Origin: Pedobacter kyungheensis
GTDB taxonomy: Bacteria; Bacteroidota; Bacteroidia; Sphingobacteriales; Sphingobacteriaceae
Reading direction: 5' to 3'
Assembly: GCF_000812965.1 (NCBI RefSeq)
Contig: NZ_JSYN01000006.1
Coordinates: 62,001-126,000 of the forward strand
Length of the DNA: 64,000 nt
A program made the position numbers and the translations under genes. Every line of letters begins with the position of its first letter. The first letter of the stretch is position 1. The notes beneath the pieces were generated by a model. It saw nothing but the letters and a program-made list of their open reading frames with translations. It was not told the origin of the DNA and ran no database searches. This document shows positions 9,428 through 17,884 of the stretch, one piece after another.

Positions 9428-10575
9428 AGAAGCTAGCCATTATTACCACCCATCCTATTCAATATTATGCTCCTGTATTCGAGTTATTGGCAAAAAGGAT
9501 TGAATTAAAAGTTTTTTATACTGGTGGATCTGATTTTAACAGAGTAGATCAGGGTTTCAAAAAAGAAATTGCCTGGGATATCCCGCTGTTAATAGGCTAT
9601 GATTTCGAATTCCTTAAGAATGTATCCCCGCAACCCGGAAGTCATCATTTTAAAGGCATCATTAATCCAGATGCGATCCAACAAATTAAGGATTTTTGTC
9701 CACATGCCGTTTTAGTTTACGGTTGGGCAAACCAAAGCCATCTCAAAATTATACGTTATTATAAAGGTAGCACACCCGTTTATTTTAGAGGAGATTCGAC
9801 TTTGCTCGACCAGCAAAGGAACATCAAAGGCTTATTAAAAAAAATATTTCTAAAGTGGGTATATAGCCATATCGATACCGCATTCTATGTTGGCTCGGCA
9901 AGTAAAGCCTATTTTAAGGCCTATGGACTAAAAGAAAATCAATTGATTTTTGCACCGCATGCAATTGATAATCAGCGCTTCAAAACGGCAATCAACAATA
10001 CTTTTAGAGAGGCCCTTGGTATTCCAGAAGAGCACATCCTTATTCTTTTTGCAGGTAAATTGGAACCAAAGAAAGACCCGACATTGCTATTAAATGCTTT
10101 TGCTTCATTAGGTTTAAAAAATGTAAGTCTATTACTTGTTGGCAACGGGGTATTGGAAGAAGATCTTAAACAACGAGTAGCATTAGAAAAGTTGAAAAGC
10201 GTATATTTCATGGATTTTCAAAATCAAAGCCAAATGCCGGTTGTGTATCAGGCTTGTGATTTGTTCTGTTTACCTTCGCAGGGGCCTGGTGAAACCTGGG
10301 GGTTGGCTGTTAACGAAGCCATGGCTGCCGGAAATGCAGTGCTGGTATCTGATAAAGTTGGCTGTGCAGTTGATCTGATTAAACAAGGAGTTAATGGAGC
10401 AATATTTAAATCAGGCGATTTAGCTGATTTAAAGCAAAAACTGAAAACACTAATTGAAAGTAAAGCTATTTTAGCGCAAATGGGAATGGCTTCTAAACAA
10501 ATCATCCAAGACTGGTCGTTTGAAAGACAAGTCACTGTGATTGTCGATTCTATACAGAATGAGCATGCAAAATAA
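9424..10575 (+). CDS. Glycosyltransferase family 4
   Basis: A 383-aa GT-B enzyme. It starts MKKLAIITTHPIQYYAPVFE, a recognisable opening of GT4 proteins in which the HPIQYYAP segment binds the acceptor. The donor domain has ILFAGKLEPKKDPTLLLNAF, then PSQGPGETWGLAVNEAMAAG with EX7E-type acidic residues, then NGAIFKSGDLADL. Start ATG sits in an ATGA overlap. The 3' end overlaps the Wzy-like gene. It is a cytoplasmic enzyme of the same assembly line; the sugar is unknown. Confidence 0.88.
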   Translation: MKKLAIITTHPIQYYAPVFELLAKRIELKVFYTGGSDFNRVDQGFKKEIAWDIPLLIGYDFEFLKNVSPQPGSHHFKGIINPDAIQQIKDFCPHAVLVYGWANQSHLKIIRYYKGSTPVYFRGDSTLLDQQRNIKGLLKKIFLKWVYSHIDTAFYVGSASKAYFKAYGLKENQLIFAPHAIDNQRFKTAINNTFREALGIPEEHILILFAGKLEPKKDPTLLLNAFASLGLKNVSLLLVGNGVLEEDLKQRVALEKLKSVYFMDFQNQSQMPVVYQACDLFCLPSQGPGETWGLAVNEAMAAGNAVLVSDKVGCAVDLIKQGVNGAIFKSGDLADLKQKLKTLIESKAILAQMGMASKQIIQDWSFERQVTVIVDSIQNEHAK

Positions 10576-11977
10576 CAATCCTACCAGACTGATCCTCACC
10601 TTATATTTCCCTATTCTGATCGCCTATTTATTAATTAATAGCCCCATCATATCTTATTTTGTAGCCTGGTTTGGTTCACTTTTTATCTTTTATACTACTA
10701 TATTATCTCCTGCTGCAATTATTAAGACAGATTTACCTATCCATAAGCAGATTATGCGCCCCATATTTTTAACGCAGTTAATTTTTGCCGGATTTATGTG
10801 TACCACCTCTATATTTTACTTTATGGATCATTTGGGGTATCGGTATTTAACAGAAGTTAATTATGGCGCACAATTTAAAGAAAGTGAACAAACAGCTTTG
10901 ATTGCCAGTTGCCAACGCATGAGCTTATTGGCCCATACCGCATTGGTAACAGGAATACTACTAGTTCAAAAGAATAATATTAGTATAAAGAGTGAAAAAA
11001 CCTTTGATAACGATGACTTTTTAATCTGGTTAAGTATCATCGTGTTTGGAATCGGCTCATTGGCCCAAAAAGTATCAGGGCTTAGCCAGATTTCCCTTCC
11101 GCTTACCCTTATTGGCATATCATGTGCGGCTGTACTATTTGTTAAAGGATTTAATACCAAAAACATTAAATATCTGGGTATAGGTGCAACCATTTTTATG
11201 CTAAACTTTTTACATGCATCGTTATCGGGCTATAAAGAGCCCATCATTATCAATATTATTGTAATTGCCTGTGTGTTTTTTCCCTATTATAAAAAACTGA
11301 TACTTTATTTAGCTATCCCAGTTACTTATATATTGCTTTATTTTCTGCCTACGTACAATAATACTGTAAGGCAGAGTTGGAGCGGACAAATTAGCGCAGA
11401 AGAAGCACAAAGTCAGGCCTTTGAAAACTTGAATTCGAATAACGAAGAGCAAATTGAAGAAACAAATTGGGGCTTTTTAACCAGAAGACTTAGTGAAATA
11501 GAAATGTTTACCCAATTTGTGGATTATGTACCAAGCCATCATCCTTTTTATGAATGGGAAATTATTGGAAATTCTCTTGAAGGGCTTATCCCAAGAGTAT
11601 TTTGGCCCAGTAAACCCAATATGGAAACCCTTTCAATGGAACGTGTATATGATGCTGGTGTTGCCAATAAAATGTCGGCAGTTTCGGCAAAAACACGCCC
11701 AATTGTTGATGCCTATTTAAGTTTTGGCATTCCGGGGGTTTTCTTTTTTATGTTGCTTTATGGCATGCTGGTACAGCACCTATCAGACAAGTCTGAAGAA
11801 ATATTTGGGGGCTACGAACTGGGCTGTGTAATTATGTTTAACAGTATTTTTCAGGGACTTTGGCGTGGGAATAACTTCGAATTTATGTTCAACAATATTT
11901 TTTGGGGCTATGTAATTATGTGGATCTTGTTTGCTTTACTGAGAACAATAAAGGTTTTAAAGCCAACTTTTGATTAA
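10559..11977 (+). CDS. Wzy-like polymerase, exosortase Y-associated type
   Basis: A polytopic membrane protein of about 472 aa. The frame opens at TTG 10541, but ATG 10559 (or 10565) gives a more normal start; both overlap the preceding gene. I count about ten hydrophobic segments, with a large polar loop around residues 280-380 containing NSLEGLIPRVFWPSKPNMET, the kind of periplasmic loop seen in O-antigen polymerase (Wzy) proteins. The next genes include an exosortase, which matches the 'exosortase Y-associated Wzy-like' family I recall from NCBI naming. Inferred role: polymerising lipid-linked repeat units on the outer face of the inner membrane. Confidence 0.75.
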   Translation: MSMQNNNPTRLILTLYFPILIAYLLINSPIISYFVAWFGSLFIFYTTILSPAAIIKTDLPIHKQIMRPIFLTQLIFAGFMCTTSIFYFMDHLGYRYLTEVNYGAQFKESEQTALIASCQRMSLLAHTALVTGILLVQKNNISIKSEKTFDNDDFLIWLSIIVFGIGSLAQKVSGLSQISLPLTLIGISCAAVLFVKGFNTKNIKYLGIGATIFMLNFLHASLSGYKEPIIINIIVIACVFFPYYKKLILYLAIPVTYILLYFLPTYNNTVRQSWSGQISAEEAQSQAFENLNSNNEEQIEETNWGFLTRRLSEIEMFTQFVDYVPSHHPFYEWEIIGNSLEGLIPRVFWPSKPNMETLSMERVYDAGVANKMSAVSAKTRPIVDAYLSFGIPGVFFFMLLYGMLVQHLSDKSEEIFGGYELGCVIMFNSIFQGLWRGNNFEFMFNNIFWGYVIMWILFALLRTIKVLKPTFD

Positions 11978-11992
11978 CATTAAACCTTCGGT

Positions 11993-13207
11993 GTGAAAAT
12001 TATTCACATTACAGCTTCTTATAAACCAGCTTACATTTACGGTGGGCCGATACAGAGTGTAGCCAAGCTATGTGAGGTACTGGAAGAGCTAAGAGATCAG
12101 CGGTTGGCGGTTGGCAATGATGCGTTTAAAGTTCAGGTATTTACAACTGCTGCTAACGGTACAAAGGAACTGGATGTTAAAACCGGTATACCAGTTTTTA
12201 TTGAAGGGGTACCAGTTACTTATTTTAAACGATGGACTAAAGACCATAGTCATTTTTCGCCGGGCTTGTTGTGGGGATTAAGGAAGCCCTTTCGACAGGC
12301 TCAGGGTGACAAGATAGTGTTACATATCCATGCCTGGTGGAATTTAGTTTCGGTGCTGAGCTGCTTGGTTGCAAAGTGGTATGATATTCCGGTAATGCTA
12401 TCGCCCCGAGGCATGTTGACCGCTTACACGCTTGGCAACCGGAATTCTTTATCAAAAAGACTATTTCATAAATTACTGGGTAAAAGCCTATTAAAATACT
12501 GCCACATCCATGCTACGAGTGAACAGGAGAAAGCTGATATTTTAAGCATTATAAGGCCAAAAAGTATCAGTGTGATTCCGAACTTGGTTAGCTTGCCTCC
12601 TGAAGGGGAAAATTACGATGCTTCAGGCGCATTGAGCATGGAGCTTGAAGCAAAGCGCGGGAACCAGTCTGATGATTGTTTTAAACTAATTTTTCTTTCG
12701 CGCATCGAAGAAAAGAAAGGGCTTGAACTGCTGTTTAAAGCATTGTCTACAATCGATATCTCCTGGAGATTAACCATTGCAGGCTCTGGCGAAGCACAAT
12801 ACTTACAAAGCCTGAAGCTTTTGGCCAGGGAACTAAAACTAAATGATAAAATTTATTGGCTTGGGCAAATAAGCAATCATGATAAATATACGCTGATAGC
12901 TGCCCATGATTTGCTTGTGCTCACATCTTATAACGAAAACTTTGCCAATGTGGTGGTAGAAAGCCTCAGTGTTGGTACACCAGTATTGATTAGTGAACGA
13001 GTTGGCCTTTCTGATTATGTTGAGGATAAAGCCTTTGGCTGGATTACCAGTTTGGAAATGGAAGAAATACAAAAGAATATTAATACAGCCTACCAAAATC
13101 GCGAAAAAAGACAAGTTATCAGAAATACAGCTCCTTTAAGCATCAGGAGAGATTTTAATGATGATACATTGGCTAAGCAATATCTAGATTTTTACAAAAC
13201 CCTATAA
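11993..13207 (+). CDS. Glycosyltransferase family 4, XrtY-associated (XYAG1-like)
   Basis: A 404-aa GT4 starting with GTG at 11993. MKIIHITASYKPAYIYGGPI is a recognisable N-terminus with the YGGP loop. The donor domain has LIFLSRIEEKKGLELLFKAL and ENFANVVVESLSVGTPVLIS (EX7E). Its position between the Wzy-like protein and the exosortase fits the XYAG1 family. Three patches look foreign to the GT-B fold: residues about 31-45, 97-107 (RKPFRQAQGDK) and 207-226. The middle one is encoded by a short dispersed Bacteroidota repeat, so the gene seems to have absorbed in-frame mini-insertions while staying open. Confidence 0.85.
   Translation: MKIIHITASYKPAYIYGGPIQSVAKLCEVLEELRDQRLAVGNDAFKVQVFTTAANGTKELDVKTGIPVFIEGVPVTYFKRWTKDHSHFSPGLLWGLRKPFRQAQGDKIVLHIHAWWNLVSVLSCLVAKWYDIPVMLSPRGMLTAYTLGNRNSLSKRLFHKLLGKSLLKYCHIHATSEQEKADILSIIRPKSISVIPNLVSLPPEGENYDASGALSMELEAKRGNQSDDCFKLIFLSRIEEKKGLELLFKALSTIDISWRLTIAGSGEAQYLQSLKLLARELKLNDKIYWLGQISNHDKYTLIAAHDLLVLTSYNENFANVVVESLSVGTPVLISERVGLSDYVEDKAFGWITSLEMEEIQKNINTAYQNREKRQVIRNTAPLSIRRDFNDDTLAKQYLDFYKTL
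12286..12310 (-). repeat. Short dispersed Bacteroidota repeat inside a coding sequence
   Basis: On the - strand this reads GTCACCCTGAGCCTGTCGAA followed by AGGGC. Variants of this GTCA(C/T)CCTGAGC(C/T)TGTCGAA sequence recur between genes in many Bacteroidota genomes, as far as I recall. Here it lies in frame in a glycosyltransferase and is read as PFRQAQGD on the + strand. I see no second copy of this repeat in the window. Confidence 0.6.
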
Positions 13208-13243
13208 ATTATATTTCAATTACCCGTTGAAATAATCAATTTC

Positions 13244-14104
13244 ATGAACAAAGATTTCAGTTTCATTATACTCACTTTTAATGAAGAAATTCATTTGCCC
13301 AGGTTACTGGAATCAATCAAAGACCTACATGCCAAAACCTATATTTTAGATAGTGGCAGTACCGATAAAACCCTTAAAATTGCCGCTGCTTACGGTGCGG
13401 AGGTATTACAAAATCCTTTCGAAAACCACCCTAAGCAGTGGGATTTTGCTTTAAAACACTTCCAAATTATCACGCCATGGACAATTGGTCTGGATGCTGA
13501 TCAGCGAGTTACCCCTGAGCTTTTTGAAATGCTGGCTAACTTTAATGATGCTGAACATGGTGATATTAACGGCATTTATTTTAACCGCAAAAACTTTTTT
13601 CAGGGGAGTTGGATCAGGTTTGGTACCTTCTACCCTTTTTACCTTCTAAAAATGTTCAGAACAGGCATTGGTTACTCTGACCTGAACGAAAATATGGACC
13701 ACCGTTTTATTGTTCCGGGTAAAACTGAAATATGGAAAAAAGGCTGGATACTGGAAGAAAACCTGAAAGAAAATGATATTGCTTTTTGGAAAATAAAGCA
13801 TGAGCGCTACAGCGATTTGATAGCCCAGGAAGAAATAGAAAGGATGCAAAAATTAAGGATACAGCGTATTAAACCCAACCTATTGGGCAGCCCTGATGAA
13901 AAGCGCGCATGGCTGAAACGCTTATGGTGGAAACTCCCGCTTGGCTTTCGCCCCTATCTTTATTTTGGTTACCGAATGTTTTTTAAACTGGGTATATTTG
14001 AAGGTGCCACAGGTATTAAATTTCATTATCTGCACAGCTTCTGGTTCAGGCAGCTGGTAGATAAAAAGATTAAAGCTTTGCAAAAACAAACCCATAAAAT
14101 ATAA
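13244..14104 (+). CDS. Glycosyltransferase family 2
   Basis: A 286-aa GT-A enzyme of the WaaE/KdtX-like GT2 group. The N-terminus FSFIILTFNEEIHLPRLLES is followed by ILDSGSTDKTLKIA (nucleotide-binding Asp) and ITPWTIGLDADQRVTPEL, in which DAD is the metal-binding DXD-type motif. YSDLNENMDHRF and KIKHERYSDL follow. Cytoplasmic. A 36-bp gap with a small hairpin (ATTTCAA/TTGAAAT) separates it from the previous gene. It adds a sugar to the same polymer or to the exported acceptor; specificity is unknown. Confidence 0.88.
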   Translation: MNKDFSFIILTFNEEIHLPRLLESIKDLHAKTYILDSGSTDKTLKIAAAYGAEVLQNPFENHPKQWDFALKHFQIITPWTIGLDADQRVTPELFEMLANFNDAEHGDINGIYFNRKNFFQGSWIRFGTFYPFYLLKMFRTGIGYSDLNENMDHRFIVPGKTEIWKKGWILEENLKENDIAFWKIKHERYSDLIAQEEIERMQKLRIQRIKPNLLGSPDEKRAWLKRLWWKLPLGFRPYLYFGYRMFFKLGIFEGATGIKFHYLHSFWFRQLVDKKIKALQKQTHKI

Positions 14105-14116
14105 CTGCCGATAAAT

Positions 14117-14698
14117 ATGACTCCAGAAGAAGCTAAAAAACAAGCCAATAAAAAGGCTATCAAATTTGTAATTGCATTGTTTTTACTCTATATCCTGTTT
14201 AGCCAGGGCAACCTGTTTATGAATAGCGTTATGACTCCAGGATCGAAGTATTACAATGCTTACCTCTCCTCACATTTTAACTACATACAAGGTTTAAAAT
14301 CAGCACTGATTATCCCTGCTGTATGGATCATTAAACTCTTTGGTTTTTACGCTATTTATAACGAAATGGATGTAATGGTAGTAGCCGGCCCATATCTAAG
14401 GATAAATTACTCTTGCCTTGGCTTAGGGGTTATGAGTTTTTTGGCTGCATTTGTGCTTGCTTTTCCTGCTACATGGAAATCGACCTTAAAAATGCTCTTG
14501 ATTGGCATTATTACCATTTATATCTTAAACGTTTTGCGGATAGCAGGCCTGGGTGTACTGCTGGGATTCTTTAAATCGCAGCGACAAAATTTCACCTATC
14601 ACCATGAAGTGTTTAACATTATTGTATATGTGTGTGTGTTTACCATGTTGTATTTCTGGATTAAAAAGAACAATAAACCAGCTATAATTAAACCTTAA
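14117..14698 (+). CDS. xrtY: Exosortase family protein, XrtY type
   Basis: A 193-aa integral membrane protein with about five hydrophobic helices. Exosortases are transpeptidase-like enzymes that cut C-terminal sorting signals. The expected catalytic residues are visible: Cys100 in YSCLGLGVMSF, Arg141 in NVLRIAGLGVL, and His162/His163 in YHHEVFNIIVY. The length fits the compact exosortases of Bacteroidota. It is embedded between a GT2 and an acetyltransferase at the end of the EPS operon, and a PID-CTERM protein is encoded just downstream. I recall this arrangement as the exosortase Y system. The inferred job is processing and anchoring of the PID-CTERM protein, possibly coupled to glycan attachment. 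Confidence 0.87.
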   Translation: MTPEEAKKQANKKAIKFVIALFLLYILFSQGNLFMNSVMTPGSKYYNAYLSSHFNYIQGLKSALIIPAVWIIKLFGFYAIYNEMDVMVVAGPYLRINYSCLGLGVMSFLAAFVLAFPATWKSTLKMLLIGIITIYILNVLRIAGLGVLLGFFKSQRQNFTYHHEVFNIIVYVCVFTMLYFWIKKNNKPAIIKP

Positions 14699-14713
14699 TT
14701 TAAGTCCTATATT

Positions 14714-15268
14714 TTGTTAAAAACACAACTCTGCAAAAATTTCGATACCGGCGATTTTAAGGTAGGTGCGGGCAAATTGAAACAATTCTTATGGTATTTT
14801 ACGGATATTTTATTTTTTAAAAGCCGTATGATGCCTTTTAGTTCGGTACTGGTGGCTTTGCTGAGGCTATTTGGCGCCAAAATAGGTAATGAAGTGCGCA
14901 TTAAACCGGGTATTCATATTAAATATCCATGGAAACTGGAAATTGATAATTACAGCTGGCTTGCCGATTGTTACATTGAAAATCTGGACCGGGTTATCAT
15001 CGGTGAAAACTGTTGCATATCGCAACAAGCTGTGCTTATAACCGGCAACCACAACTTTAGCAGTACGAATTTTGATTTAATGGTGGCCCCAATCATTTTA
15101 GAAACAGGCGCATGGGTTGGAGCCTCAGCTAAAGTTTGTCCAGGCATTACGTTGCATAGCCACGCGGTTTTAAGCATGGGCAGTGTGGCCACAAAAGATT
15201 TATCAGCTTTTAGCATTTACCAGGGCAATCCGGCTGTAAAAATTAAAGACCGCATATTTAAAAGTTAA
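14714..15268 (+). CDS. Colanic-acid type acetyltransferase (WcaF-like, hexapeptide repeat)
   Basis: A 184-aa left-handed beta-helix acyltransferase. Hexapeptide repeats appear from LFGAKIGNEVRIKPGIHIKY to VIIGENCCISQQAVLITGNH, and GAWVGASAKVCPGITLHSHA carries the late coils. The C-terminus YQGNPAVKIKDR is the usual GNPAK tail. The WcaF group acetylates sugars from acetyl-CoA in colanic-acid-like pathways. The start is TTG 14714, 15 bases after the exosortase stop. It is the last gene of the operon, and a hairpin terminator follows at 15304. Confidence 0.88.
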   Translation: MLKTQLCKNFDTGDFKVGAGKLKQFLWYFTDILFFKSRMMPFSSVLVALLRLFGAKIGNEVRIKPGIHIKYPWKLEIDNYSWLADCYIENLDRVIIGENCCISQQAVLITGNHNFSSTNFDLMVAPIILETGAWVGASAKVCPGITLHSHAVLSMGSVATKDLSAFSIYQGNPAVKIKDRIFKS

Positions 15269-15303
15269 GTCGCAAAGCGTTAATTTTTAGCAATATTTCA
15301 AAG

Positions 15304-15332
15304 AACGAGATCATAATCAGATCTCGTTTTTC
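15304..15332 (+). terminator. Rho-independent terminator of the exopolysaccharide operon
   Basis: Perfect stem AACGAGATC / GATCTCGTT with a 7-base loop, followed by a T-rich stretch. It lies 36 bases after the acetyltransferase stop. Confidence 0.85.
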
Positions 15333-15339
15333 ATTTACA

Positions 15340-15855
15340 TTGATAATTGTCAAAATAATTTCCATTCTATTAAACAATAAATTGGCGCTTTATGAAAATT
15401 ATCGAGACATTTGCAGGGTCTATTGCATAAATATTTATAAGTTGGTTAATTTTAAATTTAGGAAGAACAAGTATTCACTATCTTCCAATCTTATTTTAAT
15501 TACTTTTTTAATCGGGATAATTAATTTATTTTTCTACGATTTCGAGAGCACGCAAGAATTTGTGGTGCTTATTGCTATCTTAATTATGCGGTATGTACTC
15601 TTTATTCTTATCAAACGCCGCTTTGAATGGAGCAAATATCTTTTGGTGCTCATTATTGCCAGAAGCATTTATCGGTTAATTGTTGTAATGCCTGAGGTTG
15701 ATGCCAATCCGGTTACGAAAATAAACCTGGTGTTACAGTTAATCATGTCAGTACTGGCCTTTGCTATTCTTTATATTTTCCCAAAAATTAAGGAATGGAT
15801 GAATGAAAGACGTAAATATATTCCATCAAATAGGATCGCTCAATCCTCTAACTAG
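15340..15855 (+). CDS. Small hydrophobic membrane protein, unknown function
   Basis: A 171-aa frame with hydrophobic segments near residues 1-14, 48-66, 74-92, 100-115 and 130-147. I do not recognise a family. The start is uncertain: TTG 15340 lies directly after the operon terminator, and the first in-frame ATG is around residue 83, so a non-ATG start or a slightly different upstream limit is likely. It sits between the exosortase operon and the convergent PID-CTERM gene, which makes a link to that system possible but unproven. Confidence 0.5.
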   Translation: MIIVKIISILLNNKLALYENYRDICRVYCINIYKLVNFKFRKNKYSLSSNLILITFLIGIINLFFYDFESTQEFVVLIAILIMRYVLFILIKRRFEWSKYLLVLIIARSIYRLIVVMPEVDANPVTKINLVLQLIMSVLAFAILYIFPKIKEWMNERRKYIPSNRIAQSSN

Positions 15856-15955
15856 CTCAATTCTTTAATCAGCAATACTTGTTTCCATACTGACAAGTTA
15901 TACGACCAACCTCTTCATTTTGATCTACACGCTGCTGGTTAATGAACTCCTTTAT

Positions 15956-16351
15956 TCAAGCGATAAAACAACTCTTTTTTCGCAAAACATAAAAGCCTAA
16001 GCCTCCTAAAGTCATCATGAACGGTAAAAGAGAATCGTCTATTGGACAAGCAACCATCGTAAAAACGCCCTCTACTCCTTGTGCCTGATAATTATGGCCC
16101 GGGCAATTACCTCCGCCGTTTAGAGCGGTACTACAAATATTGCAGGTAGTACCAGTACTCGGAGTCCATGAGCAATAATTTGCCGACAGATCAGTGAAAT
16201 AACGAGGGTCATATACACTCCCACCACCATCAACTATGTACACCCGTTGAGCACCAACCACCAGACAGCCTGCCACAGTTCCTTGTGCTGTAGCTCTAAG
16301 GCCGCAGAACGACAATAAAGAAACACAAAATATGGAAACTGCATTTTTCAT
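15956..16351 (-). CDS. PID-CTERM sorting-domain protein, predicted exosortase substrate
   Basis: A 131-aa exported Cys-rich protein. The N-terminal signal peptide ends at ATAQ (about residue 23). The middle is Gly/Cys/Thr-rich with Cys at 29, 60, 70, 73, 83 and 102. The C-terminus has the tripartite sorting signal: PID at residues 103-105, a hydrophobic stretch at about 109-123, and the basic tail RKK at 124-126. This matches the PID-CTERM domain that accompanies exosortase Y, and the exosortase gene is 1.3 kb away. Expected fate: Sec export, retention by the C-terminal helix, then cleavage at or near PID. No body domain is recognised. It is transcribed towards the EPS operon. Confidence 0.82.
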   Translation of the reverse strand: MKNAVSIFCVSLLSFCGLRATAQGTVAGCLVVGAQRVYIVDGGGSVYDPRYFTDLSANYCSWTPSTGTTCNICSTALNGGGNCPGHNYQAQGVEGVFTMVACPIDDSLLPFMMTLGGLGFYVLRKKSCFIA

Positions 16352-16743
16352 TTGAACAAAAATAAAACTAATTGCATTATAAATACTACAAAAAATAGAT
16401 AGTTTTTGACAATTATCAATGTGAAAAAATAATGAAAATGCGGCTTGATTTGGTGGTTTTCAAATAGAGAATTCTAGCTTGAAAGCATTCTAAACCAGCT
16501 TTAACAGGTAAAGCCAATAGATTAAGTGCTACAGATTACACACTCTGCCGGGAAGTTAAGCAGTAAAGATTATTAGCCAGACAAAACAATAGTATTGAAA
16601 TGGCTTGTTAGTAAGCCACATGCTAACACAAATGAAAGACATAATGCCATCCCCGCCAGCTTCAGTGGCCAATTGAGCAGGCTGTTTGATGATAAGAATA
16701 AATAAGGAGACAGCCTTTAGCCAGGCTGTTGAATTTGGAAGTT
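16352..16743. other. Intergenic gap upstream of the PID-CTERM gene
   Basis: 392 bases without a supported gene. It should hold the promoter of the PID-CTERM gene; the only TAnnTTTG-like box seen (16357-16364, - strand) is too close to the start codon to be convincing. The right end holds a hairpin behind the DUF808 gene. I see no other structure. Confidence 0.4.
16710..16729 (-). terminator. Possible terminator hairpin after the DUF808 gene
   Basis: Inverted repeat ACAGCCT / AGGCTGT with a 6-base loop, 15 bases beyond the DUF808 stop. No clear U-run follows, so termination is only probable. Confidence 0.45.
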
Positions 16744-17616
16744 TTAGGCTTTACGCTTAAAAAGCTGAATAACCTTTTTTAACAACATTACAAGGGCAAC
16801 AGCTAAGAGGCCTGCAATCAAACCCACCCCAAATTCCTTAATGATTGAAGGAATACCAGGTAAAAAATGATGTATGAAATCGATATTGTGTACAAAAATA
16901 CCTCCTGAAACGAGGATTAAAGCAATTGTGCCCACAACACTTAAAACTTTTATTACTACCGGAAGTGATGAAACGAGTAACTTGCCCAAAGATGCAAGTG
17001 CTCCTTTTCCTTTTGAACGTTGAATTAACCTGTAACCAGCATCATCCATTCTGACAATAAGTGCCACAATACCATAAACGCCAATAGTTGCCAAAAGCGC
17101 CACAATGGAAACCGTTGCAATTTGTAACCATAAACCTTCTTCAAGCACACTGCCCAGGGCAATAATTACAATCTCTATAGATAGGATAAAATCAGTTGTA
17201 ATCGCCGATCTGACTTTAGTTTTTTCTGCGTTTTCGCTTTCTTCTACAACCTCTGTTGCTGCTTCATGCGGCCCGGCCTGGCGGTGAAAAAGATATTCTA
17301 CCACCTTTTCTACGCCTTCGTAAGCCAGGTAAATGCCTCCCAACACCAAAATTACCTTGATGGCTACGGGAAAAAACACGTTTAATAAAAGTGCAACAGG
17401 CACAATAATGAGTTTATTTACCAAAGAGCCTTTGGTAATGGCCCACAGCACCGGAAGTTCGCGAGAGGAAAGAAAACCAGTCGACTTTTCTGCGTTCACG
17501 GCAAGATCATCGCCCAATATCCCGGCTGTTTTTTTTGCGGCAACTTTAGCGCTTACCGCCACGTCGTCCATTAAAGCACCTATATCGTCTAAAACAGCAA
17601 AAAAACCTGAAGCCAT
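16744..17616 (-). CDS. DUF808 family inner membrane protein (YedI-like)
   Basis: A 290-aa protein when started at ATG 17616; the frame runs upstream to TTG 17640, but MASGFFAVLDDIGALMDDVA is the canonical family N-terminus. The conserved segment VAAKKTAGILGDDLAVNAEK follows, then several membrane helices (about residues 75-105, 145-190, 210-245 and 255-280). DUF808 proteins are widespread inner-membrane proteins of unknown function. It is a monocistronic gene, divergent from the GH92 gene. Confidence 0.88.
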   Translation of the reverse strand: MASGFFAVLDDIGALMDDVAVSAKVAAKKTAGILGDDLAVNAEKSTGFLSSRELPVLWAITKGSLVNKLIIVPVALLLNVFFPVAIKVILVLGGIYLAYEGVEKVVEYLFHRQAGPHEAATEVVEESENAEKTKVRSAITTDFILSIEIVIIALGSVLEEGLWLQIATVSIVALLATIGVYGIVALIVRMDDAGYRLIQRSKGKGALASLGKLLVSSLPVVIKVLSVVGTIALILVSGGIFVHNIDFIHHFLPGIPSIIKEFGVGLIAGLLAVALVMLLKKVIQLFKRKA

Positions 17617-17884
17617 ATCCTTATCTATTTGGGGCCGCAAAATACCAAATGAATTTTACTCAGAAAGAAAAAACATTAAAAGATTAGTGATTTATCAAAT
17701 TGTTTTATCCCTATCGTAAGTTAAAAGTTACACCAGGCAAATTGCAGTAATTTTTAATGAATTAATAAATCGTTTTACTAACTTGCTTGGCTAATTAAAT
17801 ATTCTACCTGCAAATGATACACTTACTATCGAATGATGATGAAAATATCACGTTCGTTTGCCGGCTTCTGTTGAAATTTTAAAT

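Noticed and set aside
12237..12455. Minus-strand frame inside the XYAG1-like gene
   Set aside because: Shadow of the coding strand; it reads the dispersed repeat on its reverse side.
15956..16351. Cys-rich 131-aa protein as a RiPP or bacteriocin precursor
   Set aside because: It has a Sec signal peptide and a PID-type sorting tail, and no maturation enzyme lies nearby.
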